A stretch of DNA of 64,000 nucleotides from Streptomyces lavendofoliae. Its GTDB lineage: Bacteria; Actinomycetota; Actinomycetes; Streptomycetales; Streptomycetaceae. The notes beneath the pieces are model-generated. The model had not been told where the DNA came from, did not search any database, and saw only the letters and a program-made list of their open reading frames with translations. The stretch is from positions 186,001-250,000 of the forward strand of contig NZ_BMTP01000007.1 of NCBI RefSeq assembly GCF_014649735.1, read 5' to 3'. Positions 1-8,427 of this stretch are shown here, one piece after another (the stretch's first letter is position 1; each line of letters begins with the position of its first letter). The translations under genes were made by a program, and so were the position numbers.

Positions 1-899
1 GCGGTGAGGCGCTCGGTGAGGACCTCCTGGTCGCGGTCGACGCCGAGCTCCCGGGCCAGCCACTTCAGCTCGTCGGCGACGGGCCCGGTGGCAGCGGGGT
101 CGAGGACCTTGCGGTACGTGCTGAAGGCGCTGCGCAGGCGGCGGGTGGCGACGCGCATGCGGTGCACGGAGTCGGGGAGGTCGCGGCGTACGGCGGCGTC
201 GTAGGTGGCGAGCTTGTCGGCCTGCTCGCGCAGGTGGGCGAGGACGCGGCCGCCGGCGGTGGCGTCCTTCGCGGGGGGCGGCGCGGCGGTCGGGGCACCG
301 GTGTCCCGGAGCGCCCTGGCGAGTTTGGACGCCGCCCGGGAGGGTTTGAGGCCCTTCTTGCGAAGCCGTTTGTCGACGGCGTCGAGGAAGGCGGGGTCGC
401 CGTCGTCGGCGAGTTCCACCTCGATCTCGGTCCACTCGGCGGTGCCGCCGTCCCCGCCGGCCAGGCGTTCGGCGCGGACCGTGTCGGTGCTGGCCTCGGC
501 GAGCAGGGCGCCGTCGCCGCCGACCAGGTGGCGCACGTCGCGGCGGGACCGCAGCCGTACCAGCGGCACGAGCGGCGCGCCGCGGGTCCTGGCGCGGACC
601 AGGCCGGCCAGGGAGCCGGGTACGCCGTCCTCCAGCGGGGCGCGCAGTTCGTCCCGCACGCCGGGCGCGACCGGCAGTTTCAGGTGCCAGCCGGCGTCCT
701 CTCCGCCGGTGCGGCGGCGCAGGGTGATGGACGCCGCCGCGAGGCGGAGGTCCTCGGTGTCGTAGTAGACGGCGTCCAGCTCGATGACGCCCCGGTCCAG
801 GACCGCCGTGACACCGCGCACACCGGTGAGGTCCGGGAGCCGGGTGTCGGGGTCGGCCTCGTACTTCCGCTCGATCTCGCGCTTCGTATCGGCCCTCAT
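1..899 (-). CDS. CYTH and CHAD domain protein (C-terminus cut by window edge)
   Basis: The N-terminal half is a CYTH (triphosphate tunnel) domain: the EIERK signature sits near residues 8-12, followed by the basic and acidic strands typical of the family. From about residue 225 an alpha-helical CHAD domain begins, with the HRMRVATRRLRSAF histidine/arginine pattern, and it runs off the left edge. CYTH domains bind or cleave triphosphates; CHAD domains bind polyphosphate. ATG at 899 is used; another in-frame ATG at 905 would add two residues. It follows rodA on the same strand with 38 bp between them, so it may be the last gene of the mre transcript. The exact substrate cannot be told from sequence. 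Confidence 0.85.
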   Translation of the reverse strand, partial: MRADTKREIERKYEADPDTRLPDLTGVRGVTAVLDRGVIELDAVYYDTEDLRLAAASITLRRRTGGEDAGWHLKLPVAPGVRDELRAPLEDGVPGSLAGLVRARTRGAPLVPLVRLRSRRDVRHLVGGDGALLAEASTDTVRAERLAGGDGGTAEWTEIEVELADDGDPAFLDAVDKRLRKKGLKPSRAASKLARALRDTGAPTAAPPPAKDATAGGRVLAHLREQADKLATYDAAVRRDLPDSVHRMRVATRRLRSAFSTYRKVLDPAATGPVADELKWLARELGVDRDQEVLTERLT

Positions 900-937
900 T
901 CGCATTCAAGTGCCCACGACCGGGCCGTCCATGCGGC

Positions 938-2137
938 CTACGCGGTGAGTGGTCGTTGCACCCTGATCGACTGGAGCAGTCCGATGGCCACCCAGACGGC
1001 GAACATCGACGATCCGCCGTACGACACGAACGGCAGCGGCAGGCCGGCGACCGGCATGATGCCGAGCGTCATGCCGATGTTCTCGAAGGACTGGAAGGCG
1101 AACCAGGCGATGATCCCGGCGGCGACGATCGTGCCGTACAGCTCGGTCGTCTCGCGGGCGATCCGGCAGGCGCGCCACAGGACGACGCCGAGGAGCGCGA
1201 TGATCGTGACTCCGCCGATGAAGCCGAGCTCCTCGCCGGCGACGGTGAAGATGAAGTCGGTCTGCTGCTCGGGGACGAACTGGCCGGTGGTCTGGTGGCC
1301 GTTGAACAGCCCCGCCCCGTACAGGCCGCCGGATCCGATGGCGATGCGGGCCTGGTTGGTGTTGTAGCCGGCGCCGGCCGGGTCGAGCTCGGGGTTGGCG
1401 AAGGCGGCGAACCGGTTGATCTGGTACTGGTCGAGGACGCCGAGCGCGGCGACGAGCACCGCGCCGACGACGCCGGCGCCGATCAGCCCGAAGATCCACC
1501 GGTTGGAGGCGCCGGAGGCGAGCAGCACGCCCAGGACGATGACGACCATCACCATCACCGAGCCGAGGTCGGGCATCAGCATGACGATGGCCATCGGCAG
1601 GACGGCGAGGCCGAGGGACTTGGCGACCGTCCGGTGGTCGGGGTGGAGCTGGTCGCCCGCGTCGACCTTGGCGGCCAGCAGCATCGCCATGCCCAGGATG
1701 ATCGTGATCTTGACGAACTCGGAGGGCTGGAGGGAGAAGCCCCCGCCGATCACGATCCAGGCGTGCGCGCCGTTGATGGTGGCGCCGAGGGGGGTGAGGA
1801 CGAGCAGGACGAGCACCACCGACAGTCCGTAGAGCACCGGCACCGCGCCGCGCAGGGTGCGGTGGCCCAGCCAGACGGTGCCGACCATCAGGGCGAAGCC
1901 GATGCCGGTGTTGAGGACGTGGCGGAACAGGAAGGCGTACGGGTCACCGTCGGTGAGTTCGGTGCGGTTGCGGGTCGCCGACCACACCAGCAGGGAGCCG
2001 ATGAACGACAGGGCGATCGCGGAGAACAGCAGCGGCCAGTCGAGCCTGCGCACCATCGAGTCGCGGGCGGTGAGCCGGCCCCAGGCGCCACGCTCGGGGG
2101 CGTAGCGGGAGACGGAGAAGTTGTTGGTTCCGGCCAT
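938..2137 (-). CDS. rodA: SEDS peptidoglycan glycosyltransferase RodA/FtsW family (Sfr)
   Basis: A 399-residue polytopic membrane protein with about ten hydrophobic segments and SEDS-family motifs, including the lipid-facing segment with ITIILGMAMLL and the C-terminal GGSSM region. SEDS proteins polymerise lipid II into glycan strands and work with a class B PBP. Here the partner PBP lies immediately upstream, with 6 bp between the PBP stop and this ATG, so the two are almost certainly co-translated. In the Streptomyces mre cluster this position holds the gene named sfr. The role is lateral wall and spore wall synthesis together with MreBCD. Confidence 0.93.
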   Translation of the reverse strand: MAGTNNFSVSRYAPERGAWGRLTARDSMVRRLDWPLLFSAIALSFIGSLLVWSATRNRTELTDGDPYAFLFRHVLNTGIGFALMVGTVWLGHRTLRGAVPVLYGLSVVLVLLVLTPLGATINGAHAWIVIGGGFSLQPSEFVKITIILGMAMLLAAKVDAGDQLHPDHRTVAKSLGLAVLPMAIVMLMPDLGSVMVMVVIVLGVLLASGASNRWIFGLIGAGVVGAVLVAALGVLDQYQINRFAAFANPELDPAGAGYNTNQARIAIGSGGLYGAGLFNGHQTTGQFVPEQQTDFIFTVAGEELGFIGGVTIIALLGVVLWRACRIARETTELYGTIVAAGIIAWFAFQSFENIGMTLGIMPVAGLPLPFVSYGGSSMFAVWVAIGLLQSIRVQRPLTA

Positions 2138-2143
2138 CGTGGG

Positions 2144-4333
2144 TCAGTCCCTCCAGGCTGGGGGCGGGCCGGCCAGCTGCGGCTCTCCCTCGCCCTGGCG
2201 GTCCGGGTCGACCTCCTGGGCGCTCGGGTCGTAGGGCTTGACGACCGGGGCTTCGATGGAGCCGTCCGGCTGGATCTTGGGCAGTGCGGCCTGCGGCCTC
2301 GGCAGCAGGGCGCGCTTGAGGTCCTGGTTGCCGGCGTCGTCGAGGCCGTAGAGGGCGTCGTAGATGTTGCGCACCGCGGGGCCGGACGCGCCCGAGCCCG
2401 TGCCGCCCTGGGAGATCGTCATGACGATGGTGAAGTCGTCGGTGTAGGTGGCGAACCAGGAGGTGGTCTGCTTGCCGTAGACCTGGGCGGTGCCGGTCTT
2501 GGCGCGCATCGGGATCTTGTCCTGGGGCCAGCCGCCGAACCGCCAGGCGGCGGTGCCGCCGGGCTCCACGACGGACCGCAGACCCTTGTCGAGGTCGCTG
2601 ATGGTCTCGGCGTCGACGGGCAGCCGGCCGCCGGGACGGGGCTTGATCTCCTCGATCTTCTTGCCGTCGGGGCTGATCACGGCCTTGCCGATGGTGGGCT
2701 TGAAGAGGGTGCCGCCGTTGCTGATGGCGGCGTAGGCGGTGGCCATCTGGACGGGGGTCACGAGGACGTCGCCCTGGCCGATGGCGTAGTTGATGCTGTC
2801 GAAGGCCTTCAGCTGGTTGCCCTCCAGGCAGCTTTCGAAGGCGATCTGCTCGACGTAGCTGCCGCCCTTCTTGCCCTGCTTGCACCAGGCGTCCTTGTTG
2901 GCCTCCCAGAACGCCTGCTTCCACTGGCGGTCGGGGATGCGGCCCTTGACCTCGTTGGGCAGGTCGATGCCGGTCTCGGAGCCCAGGCCGAACTCACGGG
3001 CGGTCCGGTAGAACCAGTCGTGGGCGTTCTTCTTGGGCTTGAGGCCGCCGTCGCGCTGCCACTCCTTGTGGCCGAGGGCGTAGAAGACGGTGTTGCAGGA
3101 GAACTTCAGGGCCTCGCCGAGGGAGATGGGGCCGTGCCCCTTGGACTCGAAGTTGGCGAAGCTCCGGCTGCCGAGGCTGTAGGAGCTGCTGCAGTTGTAG
3201 CTGCCGTCGAAGGGGTAGCCGGCCCGCACGGCGGCGCTGGCGGAGACCACCTTGAAGATGGAGCCGGCCGGTGCCTGACCCTGGATGGCCCGGTTGAGCA
3301 GCGGGTAGTTGGAGTTCTTGCCGGTGAGCTTGGCGTACTCCTTGCCGGAGATGCCGCCGACCCAGGCGTTGGGGTCGTAGTCGGGCTGGGAGGCCATGGC
3401 GACGACCCGGCCGGTCTTGGACTCCATGACGACGACGGCGCCGGCGTCGGCCTTGTACGGGCGGCCGGTGATCTTGTCGGTCTCCCCGCGGACCTTCTTC
3501 ATCGCCGCGTGGAGTTCGTACTCGGCGACGGCCTGGACCCGGGCGTCGATGCTGGTGACGACGGTGGACCCGGGCCGGCCGGGGTCGCTCTCCGCCTCGC
3601 CGAGGACCCGGCCGAGGTTGTCGACCTCGTAGCGGGTGACCCCCGCCTTGCCGCGCAGCGCCTTGTCGTACGTGCGCTCCAGGCCGGAGCGGCCGACCAT
3701 GTCGGAGCGGAGGAACGGGGAGTCGGAGTCCTTGGCCTTCTCGATCTCCTCGTCGGTGACCGGTGAGAGGTAGCCGAGGACCTGTGCGGTGCGGGCGCCG
3801 CCGGGCGCGGTGTAGCGGCGTACGGCGGTGGGTTCGGCGGTGATGCCGGGGAAGTCCTCGGCGCGCTCGCGGATCTGCAGGGCCTGCTGGGTGGTGGCCT
3901 CGTCGGTGACGGGGATCGGCTGGAAGGGCGAGCCGTTCCAGCAGGGCTGGGGGGTCTGGGAGTCGCAGAGGCGGATCTTGTCCATGACGTCCTTGGGCTT
4001 CATGCCCAGGACGCCGGCCAGCCGGGTGAGGACGCCCTTGCCGTCGTCCTTCATCTTCAGCAGCTCGGTGCGGGAGGCGGACACCACGAGGCGGGTCTCG
4101 TTGTCGGCGAGCGGGACGCCGCGGGCGTCGAGGATGGTGCCGCGCACGGCGGGCTGGACCACCTGCTGGACGTGGTTGTTCTTCGCCTCGTCCGTGTACT
4201 CCTTGCCCTGCCGGATCTGGAGGTACCAGAGGCGGCCGCCGAGGGTGAGGAGCAGGGAGAAGACCAGGACCTGGATGACGATCAGCCGGATCTGGACCCG
4301 GGGGGTCCGCCCGGTCTCGGGGATGTTGCTCAT
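2144..4333 (-). CDS. mrdA: Penicillin-binding protein 2 (class B transpeptidase)
   Basis: A 729-residue bitopic protein. There is one membrane anchor (about residues 14-36), a PBP dimerisation domain, then a transpeptidase domain with all three catalytic motifs: SIFK (S358 nucleophile, K361), SCN (412-414) and KTGT (612-615). It cross-links peptidoglycan in the periplasmic space as the partner of the SEDS polymerase encoded just downstream. It starts 19 bp after mreD ends. The C-terminal tail after about residue 670 is proline-rich and probably disordered. Length and motif order are normal for Streptomyces PBP2. Confidence 0.95.
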   Translation of the reverse strand: MSNIPETGRTPRVQIRLIVIQVLVFSLLLTLGGRLWYLQIRQGKEYTDEAKNNHVQQVVQPAVRGTILDARGVPLADNETRLVVSASRTELLKMKDDGKGVLTRLAGVLGMKPKDVMDKIRLCDSQTPQPCWNGSPFQPIPVTDEATTQQALQIRERAEDFPGITAEPTAVRRYTAPGGARTAQVLGYLSPVTDEEIEKAKDSDSPFLRSDMVGRSGLERTYDKALRGKAGVTRYEVDNLGRVLGEAESDPGRPGSTVVTSIDARVQAVAEYELHAAMKKVRGETDKITGRPYKADAGAVVVMESKTGRVVAMASQPDYDPNAWVGGISGKEYAKLTGKNSNYPLLNRAIQGQAPAGSIFKVVSASAAVRAGYPFDGSYNCSSSYSLGSRSFANFESKGHGPISLGEALKFSCNTVFYALGHKEWQRDGGLKPKKNAHDWFYRTAREFGLGSETGIDLPNEVKGRIPDRQWKQAFWEANKDAWCKQGKKGGSYVEQIAFESCLEGNQLKAFDSINYAIGQGDVLVTPVQMATAYAAISNGGTLFKPTIGKAVISPDGKKIEEIKPRPGGRLPVDAETISDLDKGLRSVVEPGGTAAWRFGGWPQDKIPMRAKTGTAQVYGKQTTSWFATYTDDFTIVMTISQGGTGSGASGPAVRNIYDALYGLDDAGNQDLKRALLPRPQAALPKIQPDGSIEAPVVKPYDPSAQEVDPDRQGEGEPQLAGPPPAWRD

Positions 4334-4352
4334 GACGCGGTTGCCCCCTGGG

Positions 4353-5024
4353 TCACAGTCGCTTGACGCCCTTGATGCGTCCGGCCCGCGCCGCCCGGTT
4401 GCGGGCGGCCTTCATGCGCAGTACGCCGCGCTGCTCGCCGATCCTGAGGCCGGTGCCGTTCGCCATGAAGCCCGAGGCGACGTCGGTGCCGGTGCCGGGG
4501 GACTCGGCGAGGGGGTCGTTCTCGGCGCGTCTGGCGAGCGCCATGATCAGCGGCACGGTGAAGGGGGCGAGCAGCAGGTCGTAGACGACGGCGGTGATCA
4601 GCAGGGAGACCAGGCCGACGTGGCGGGCCGCGGTGTCGCCGACGAGGGCGCCGACGCCCGCGTACAGCAGGGTCGAGCCGGCGGCGGCGACGACCACCAT
4701 GACCATGGGGCCGGTGGCGGAGCGCAGCTGGCCGTTCTCGGGCTTGGCGAGGCCGACGAGGTAGCCGATGACGCACAGCACCAGGGCGTACCGCCCGGCG
4801 GCGTGGTCGGCGGGCGGGGCGAGGTCGACGAGGAGTCCGGCGCCGAAGCCGATGAGGGCGCCGCTGACGTGCCCGTACACCAGGGAGAGGCCGACGACGA
4901 CGAGCAGGAGGAGGTCGGGGACGGCGCCGGGGAGCTGGAGGCGCGCCAGGATCGACACCTGGACGACGAGGGCGACGACGACGAGCGTCGTGGAGAGCAG
5001 GATCCGGTTGAAGCGCATGGTCAC
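4353..5024 (-). CDS. mreD: Rod shape-determining membrane protein MreD
   Basis: A 223-residue integral membrane protein with about five or six hydrophobic helices and a hydrophilic, arginine-rich C-terminal tail. It is recognised from the MreD pattern and from its place between mreC and the PBP2 gene. The GTG start at 5024 overlaps the mreC stop by 4 bp (GTGA), implying translational coupling. An ATG two codons later (5018) is an alternative start. MreD links MreC and the wall synthases in the membrane. Confidence 0.92.
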   Translation of the reverse strand: MTMRFNRILLSTTLVVVALVVQVSILARLQLPGAVPDLLLLVVVGLSLVYGHVSGALIGFGAGLLVDLAPPADHAAGRYALVLCVIGYLVGLAKPENGQLRSATGPMVMVVVAAAGSTLLYAGVGALVGDTAARHVGLVSLLITAVVYDLLLAPFTVPLIMALARRAENDPLAESPGTGTDVASGFMANGTGLRIGEQRGVLRMKAARNRAARAGRIKGVKRL

Positions 5025-5968
5025 TCCCCCTCCGGCGGCCCGCTCGGGGCACCGCTGGGCGCGGCCGGGGACGGGGTCACCGTCACCGTGACGGTCGGCT
5101 CGGGTGTGGGCTTGGGCGGCAGGACGGTGTCGCGGGGGTCTGTGCGCGGGGCCTGGACGACCACGCCGACGATGTCGAGCTTGCTGAAGCCGACGTACGG
5201 GCGCACGAAGATGTTGCGGGTGAGGTTGCCGGTGGAGGGGTCGACGCGGATGACCTCACCGACCGGGACGCCGGGCACGAACGGCCGGTCGGCCCGTGAG
5301 CCGAAGGTGACGAGCCGGTCGCCCGGCTTGACCTTGGCCTTGCCGTTGAGGAGCTGCACGGACAGCGGGCGGTCGCCCTGGCCGGTGGCGAAGCCCAGCT
5401 CGTCGGACCGCTCCATGCGGGTGCCGACGGTGAAGTCGGGGTCGCTGGCGAGGAGCACCGTGGAGGTGCCGGGGCCGACGGTGGTGACGCGGCCGACGAG
5501 CCCGTCGCCGTTGATGACGGTCATGTCCCGCTTGATGCCGTCGTCGGAGCCGGCGTCGATGGTGACCGTCCAGGAGAACCCCTGGGCGGCTCCTATGGCG
5601 ATGACCTCGGCCGCCTTGATGCCGTACTGGCCGGCGCCGGCCTTCTTCAGCAGGTTGTCGAGTTCGCGCACGCGGCTGCGGTTGCGGTCGTCGCTGCCGA
5701 GTCTGGCCTTGAGCGCGGCGTTCTGCCGCTCCAGCTCCGCGATGCGGTCGTGGCGTTCGCCCGAGTCCCGTACGGCCGCGATGGCGTTGCCGACCGGGTT
5801 GACGGCGGACGCGACGCCGTCCTCGACGGGGCCGAAGACCGTGGCGGCTGCCCGCCGGGCGCCGTCGACGGGTGACTCCTCGCCGCCGCGGATGTCCACC
5901 GTGATCAGCGCGAACGCGATGGCGACCAGCAGCACCAGGAGCAGCCGGCTCTCTCGTGTGTCCCTCAC
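5021..5968 (-). CDS. mreC: Rod shape-determining protein MreC
   Basis: A 315-residue bitopic protein. A single N-terminal membrane helix (about residues 9-25) is followed by a coiled coil (RIAELERQNAALKARL region, about 75-110) and the double beta-barrel MreC domain with its DGL(V/I)GRV motif. The C-terminal 40 residues are proline- and threonine-rich and low in complexity. MreC scaffolds PBP2/RodA outside the membrane. It is the first gene of the mreC-mreD-pbp2-rodA transcript: a strong promoter lies 50-80 bp upstream and an mreB terminator lies before that. Confidence 0.94.
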   Translation of the reverse strand: MRDTRESRLLLVLLVAIAFALITVDIRGGEESPVDGARRAAATVFGPVEDGVASAVNPVGNAIAAVRDSGERHDRIAELERQNAALKARLGSDDRNRSRVRELDNLLKKAGAGQYGIKAAEVIAIGAAQGFSWTVTIDAGSDDGIKRDMTVINGDGLVGRVTTVGPGTSTVLLASDPDFTVGTRMERSDELGFATGQGDRPLSVQLLNGKAKVKPGDRLVTFGSRADRPFVPGVPVGEVIRVDPSTGNLTRNIFVRPYVGFSKLDIVGVVVQAPRTDPRDTVLPPKPTPEPTVTVTVTPSPAAPSGAPSGPPEGE

Positions 5969-6019
5969 GTGGGGCGGCCGTGCCTTCCTCGTAGGAATCT
6001 CGTAGGAGATGTTTGTGCC

Positions 6020-6047
6020 GTTATACCAAGCGAAGCAACCGGATCAA
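6020..6047 (-). promoter_or_regulatory. Candidate vegetative promoter for mreC operon
   Basis: On the minus strand a -35 hexamer TTGATC (6047-6042) is followed after 16 bp by a -10 hexamer TATAAC (6025-6020). This is close to the HrdB/sigma70 consensus and about 50 bp upstream of the mreC start. It lies downstream of the mreB terminator, so mreCD-pbp2-rodA can be transcribed independently of mreB. Confidence 0.7.
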
Positions 6048-6051
6048 CGAG

Positions 6052-6085
6052 CAGCCGTACGGGTACGACAGCACCCGTACGGCTG
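6052..6085 (-). terminator. mreB terminator hairpin
   Basis: A perfect 13-bp inverted repeat (6052-6064 and 6073-6085, CAGCCGTACGGGT arms) with an 8-nt loop lies 15 bp beyond the mreB stop. There is no long U-tract, as is common in Streptomyces. It separates mreB from the mreC promoter. Confidence 0.7.
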
Positions 6086-6099
6086 ACTCGACGGCTCCG

Positions 6100-7119
6100 C
6101 TACCTGCGGGGCTGGGCGTCCAGCACCTGCTGGAGCGCCTCGAACTCCTCGACGCACTTGCCGGATCCGAGCGCCACCGAGTCCAGCGGGTCCTCGGCGA
6201 TGTGGATCGGCATGCCGGTCTCCCGGCGCAGCCGCTCGTCGAGGCCGCGCAGGAGAGCGCCGCCGCCGGTGAGGACGATGCCGCGGTCCATGACGTCGCC
6301 GGACAGTTCCGGCGGGCACTTGTCGAGGGTGGTCTTCACGGCGTCGACGATCGCGTTGACCGGCTCCTCGATGGCCTTGCGGACCTCGGCGGCCGAGATG
6401 ACGACGGTCTTCGGAAGGCCGGAGACCAGGTCCCGGCCGCGGATCTCGGTGTGCTCGTCGGCGTCGAGGTCGTACGCCGAACCGATGGTGATCTTGATCT
6501 GCTCGGCGGTCCGCTCGCCGAGGAGGAGGCTGTACTCCTTCTTGACGTGCTGGATGATCGCGTTGTCCAGTTCGTCGCCGGCCACCCGGATGGACTGCGC
6601 CGTGACGATTCCGCCGAGCGAGATGACGGCGACCTCGGTGGTGCCGCCACCGATGTCGACGACCATGTTGCCGGTGGCCTCGTGGACCGGGAGGCCGGAG
6701 CCGATGGCGGCGGCCATGGGCTCTTCGATGATGTGCACCTGGCGGGCGCCCGCCTGGGTGGACGCCTCGATGACGGCGCGGCGCTCGACGCCGGTGATGC
6801 CCGAGGGCACACAGACGACGACCCGCGGGCGGGCGAGGTAGCGGCGCTTGTGGATCTTGAGAATGAAGTAGCGGAGCATGCGCTCCGTGATCTCGAAGTC
6901 GGCGATCACGCCGTCCTTCAGCGGCCGGACGGCCACGATGTTGCCGGGCGTCCGGCCGATCATCTTCTTCGCTTCGGCGCCGACCGCCAGGATGCCGCCG
7001 GTGTTGGTGTTGATCGCGACGACGGACGGCTCGTTCAGGACGATGCCGCGACCCCTCACGTACACCAGCGTGTTGGCGGTCCCGAGGTCGACAGCCATGT
7101 CACGGCCGATGAACGACAT
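6100..7119 (-). CDS. mreB: Actin-like rod shape-determining protein MreB
   Basis: A 339-residue bacterial actin. It begins with the conserved MSFIGRDMAVDLGTANTLVYV region (phosphate-1 loop DLGTANT) and later shows the DIGGGTTEV phosphate-2 motif and the TGGGALLRG adenosine motif. An ATG seven codons upstream (7140) is possible, but the start at 7119 has the better ribosome site (AAGGGG about 7 nt away) and fits the family N-terminus. It polymerises on ATP at the inner membrane; in Streptomyces MreB acts mainly in spore wall assembly. Confidence 0.96.
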   Translation of the reverse strand: MSFIGRDMAVDLGTANTLVYVRGRGIVLNEPSVVAINTNTGGILAVGAEAKKMIGRTPGNIVAVRPLKDGVIADFEITERMLRYFILKIHKRRYLARPRVVVCVPSGITGVERRAVIEASTQAGARQVHIIEEPMAAAIGSGLPVHEATGNMVVDIGGGTTEVAVISLGGIVTAQSIRVAGDELDNAIIQHVKKEYSLLLGERTAEQIKITIGSAYDLDADEHTEIRGRDLVSGLPKTVVISAAEVRKAIEEPVNAIVDAVKTTLDKCPPELSGDVMDRGIVLTGGGALLRGLDERLRRETGMPIHIAEDPLDSVALGSGKCVEEFEALQQVLDAQPRR

Positions 7120-7323
7120 TGAGTTCCCCTTGTTTCCCATGAGGATGCGTCGGGCCTTCCCAATTAGAGCGTTGACGGCTTCTCAGGTCGGCGAGGTGGG
7201 TGGTGTGGCGAGGAGTTTCACATCGTAGTCCCGCCTACGCGGACACCGCGCGGTGGCCCGCCTCTGTATAGGTGACGATGTGTCGGAGCGATGCGTTCCC
7301 GGTCGGCGCGTTCATATGCCGAA

Positions 7324-7350
7324 GGGCGACCGAAATTCCTTCGGTCGCCC
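7324..7350 (-). terminator. ndk terminator hairpin
   Basis: A perfect 11-bp inverted repeat with arms GGGCGACCGAA and TTCGGTCGCCC and a 5-nt loop, 33 bp past the ndk stop on the minus strand. The rest of the 7120-7382 gap holds the mreB upstream region. I could not identify the mreB promoter with confidence, although a TATACA-like element lies near 7267. Confidence 0.7.
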
Positions 7351-7382
7351 CAGGTCATGAGCGCTGTATGGCTGACAGCCGC

Positions 7383-7796
7383 TCAGGAAATACCGGGGAA
7401 GAAAATCTTCAGTTCCCGAATGGCGGACTCCTCGGAGTCCGAGGCGTGGATCAGGTTCTCCCGGACGATGGTGCCGAAATCACCACGGATGGACCCGGGT
7501 GCCGCGGCGATCGGGTCGGTCGGTCCCGCCAGCTGGCGCACACCCTCGATGACCCGCTCGCCCTCGACCACCAGCGCGACGACCGGCCCGGACGACATGA
7601 ACGCGACCAGCGGCTCGTAGAAGGGCTTGCCCTTGTGCTCGCCGTAGTGCTGCTCCAGCGTCTCCTGGTCCAGGTGGCGCAGCTCCAGCGCGGTGATGGC
7701 CCATCCGGCCTTGCGCTCGATGCGGCCGATGATCTCGCCGATCAGGCCGCGGCGTACGGCGTCGGGCTTGAGGAGGACGAGCGTGCGCTGGGTCAT
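7383..7796 (-). CDS. ndk: Nucleoside diphosphate kinase
   Basis: A 137-residue protein of standard NDK length. It has the N-terminal RTLVLLKPDAVRRGLIGEI motif and the active-site histidine H117 in NLIHASDS. It transfers the gamma phosphate from ATP to NDPs through a phosphohistidine, balancing nucleotide pools in the cytoplasm. ATG at 7796 is preceded by AAGGAG on the minus strand. The 65-codon upstream extension of the open frame is not conserved in character and is rejected. Monocistronic, ended by the hairpin at 7324-7350. Confidence 0.97.
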   Translation of the reverse strand: MTQRTLVLLKPDAVRRGLIGEIIGRIERKAGWAITALELRHLDQETLEQHYGEHKGKPFYEPLVAFMSSGPVVALVVEGERVIEGVRQLAGPTDPIAAAPGSIRGDFGTIVRENLIHASDSEESAIRELKIFFPGIS

Positions 7797-8083
7797 GTGT
7801 GTACGGCTCCTTGCAGGCATACATGTGCGGTGAGCCGAGGCTACAGGGGCGGCGGTCCGGCCCGGCACGGGGTCCCGGCTTCCCCGCGCCGGTGGTGCGC
7901 TGCCGGGTGCCGGGGCCTGCGGCGGGCGCTCGGCCCACCCCGCGGGGGGACACCCCCCACGGAGCGGCACCCCACGGAGCCGTGCCCCCACGGGCGCGAA
8001 CCCCGACGGCTACCGCACCGGACGGGCGCGGCCGGCGCGGGTCGCCCGCGAAGAGGCACTGCCCCGCAGGGGCGGGGCGGCCG

Positions 8084-8419
8084 TCAGGGGGCCTGGGCCG
8101 CCCACTTGGCCTTGGCCTCGTCGATCCTGCGGCCGAAGTGGACCGACGCCCACCACAGGCCCGCGAACACCGCGCCCAGGAAGAACATCACCGGCACGAC
8201 GAAGCCGCTCAGGATCAGCGCGACCTGGAGCGCCCATCCGAGCTGTATCCCGCCCGGCCGGGTGATCATGCCGCACAGCAGCACGCTCAGGACCATGAGG
8301 ACGCCGCACACCGTCCAGACGGTGCCCATCGACAGGCTGTCGTCCTTCATGGCCACCAGCCCGGCGAAGCCGATCACGAAGAACTCGCCGATCAGCGTGG
8401 AAGCACAGAGCGTACGCAT
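8084..8419 (-). CDS. DUF4233 membrane protein
   Basis: A 111-residue protein with three or four hydrophobic helices and a short charged C-terminus (FGRRIDEAKAKWAAQ). This is the DUF4233 family, which in actinobacteria regularly follows folC. It starts 8 bp after the folC stop, so it is co-transcribed with folC. No function is known. The 287 bp between it and ndk are very GC-rich with small C-rich repeats, and I see no gene there. Confidence 0.85.
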   Translation of the reverse strand: MRTLCASTLIGEFFVIGFAGLVAMKDDSLSMGTVWTVCGVLMVLSVLLCGMITRPGGIQLGWALQVALILSGFVVPVMFFLGAVFAGLWWASVHFGRRIDEAKAKWAAQAP

Positions 8420-8427
8420 CGGAAACC

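Noticed and set aside
956..3766. A 936-codon open frame on the plus strand across rodA and pbp2
   Set aside because: It is a shadow of high-GC coding on the other strand: composition is Gly/Asp/Val-rich with no domain, and two well-supported genes occupy the region.
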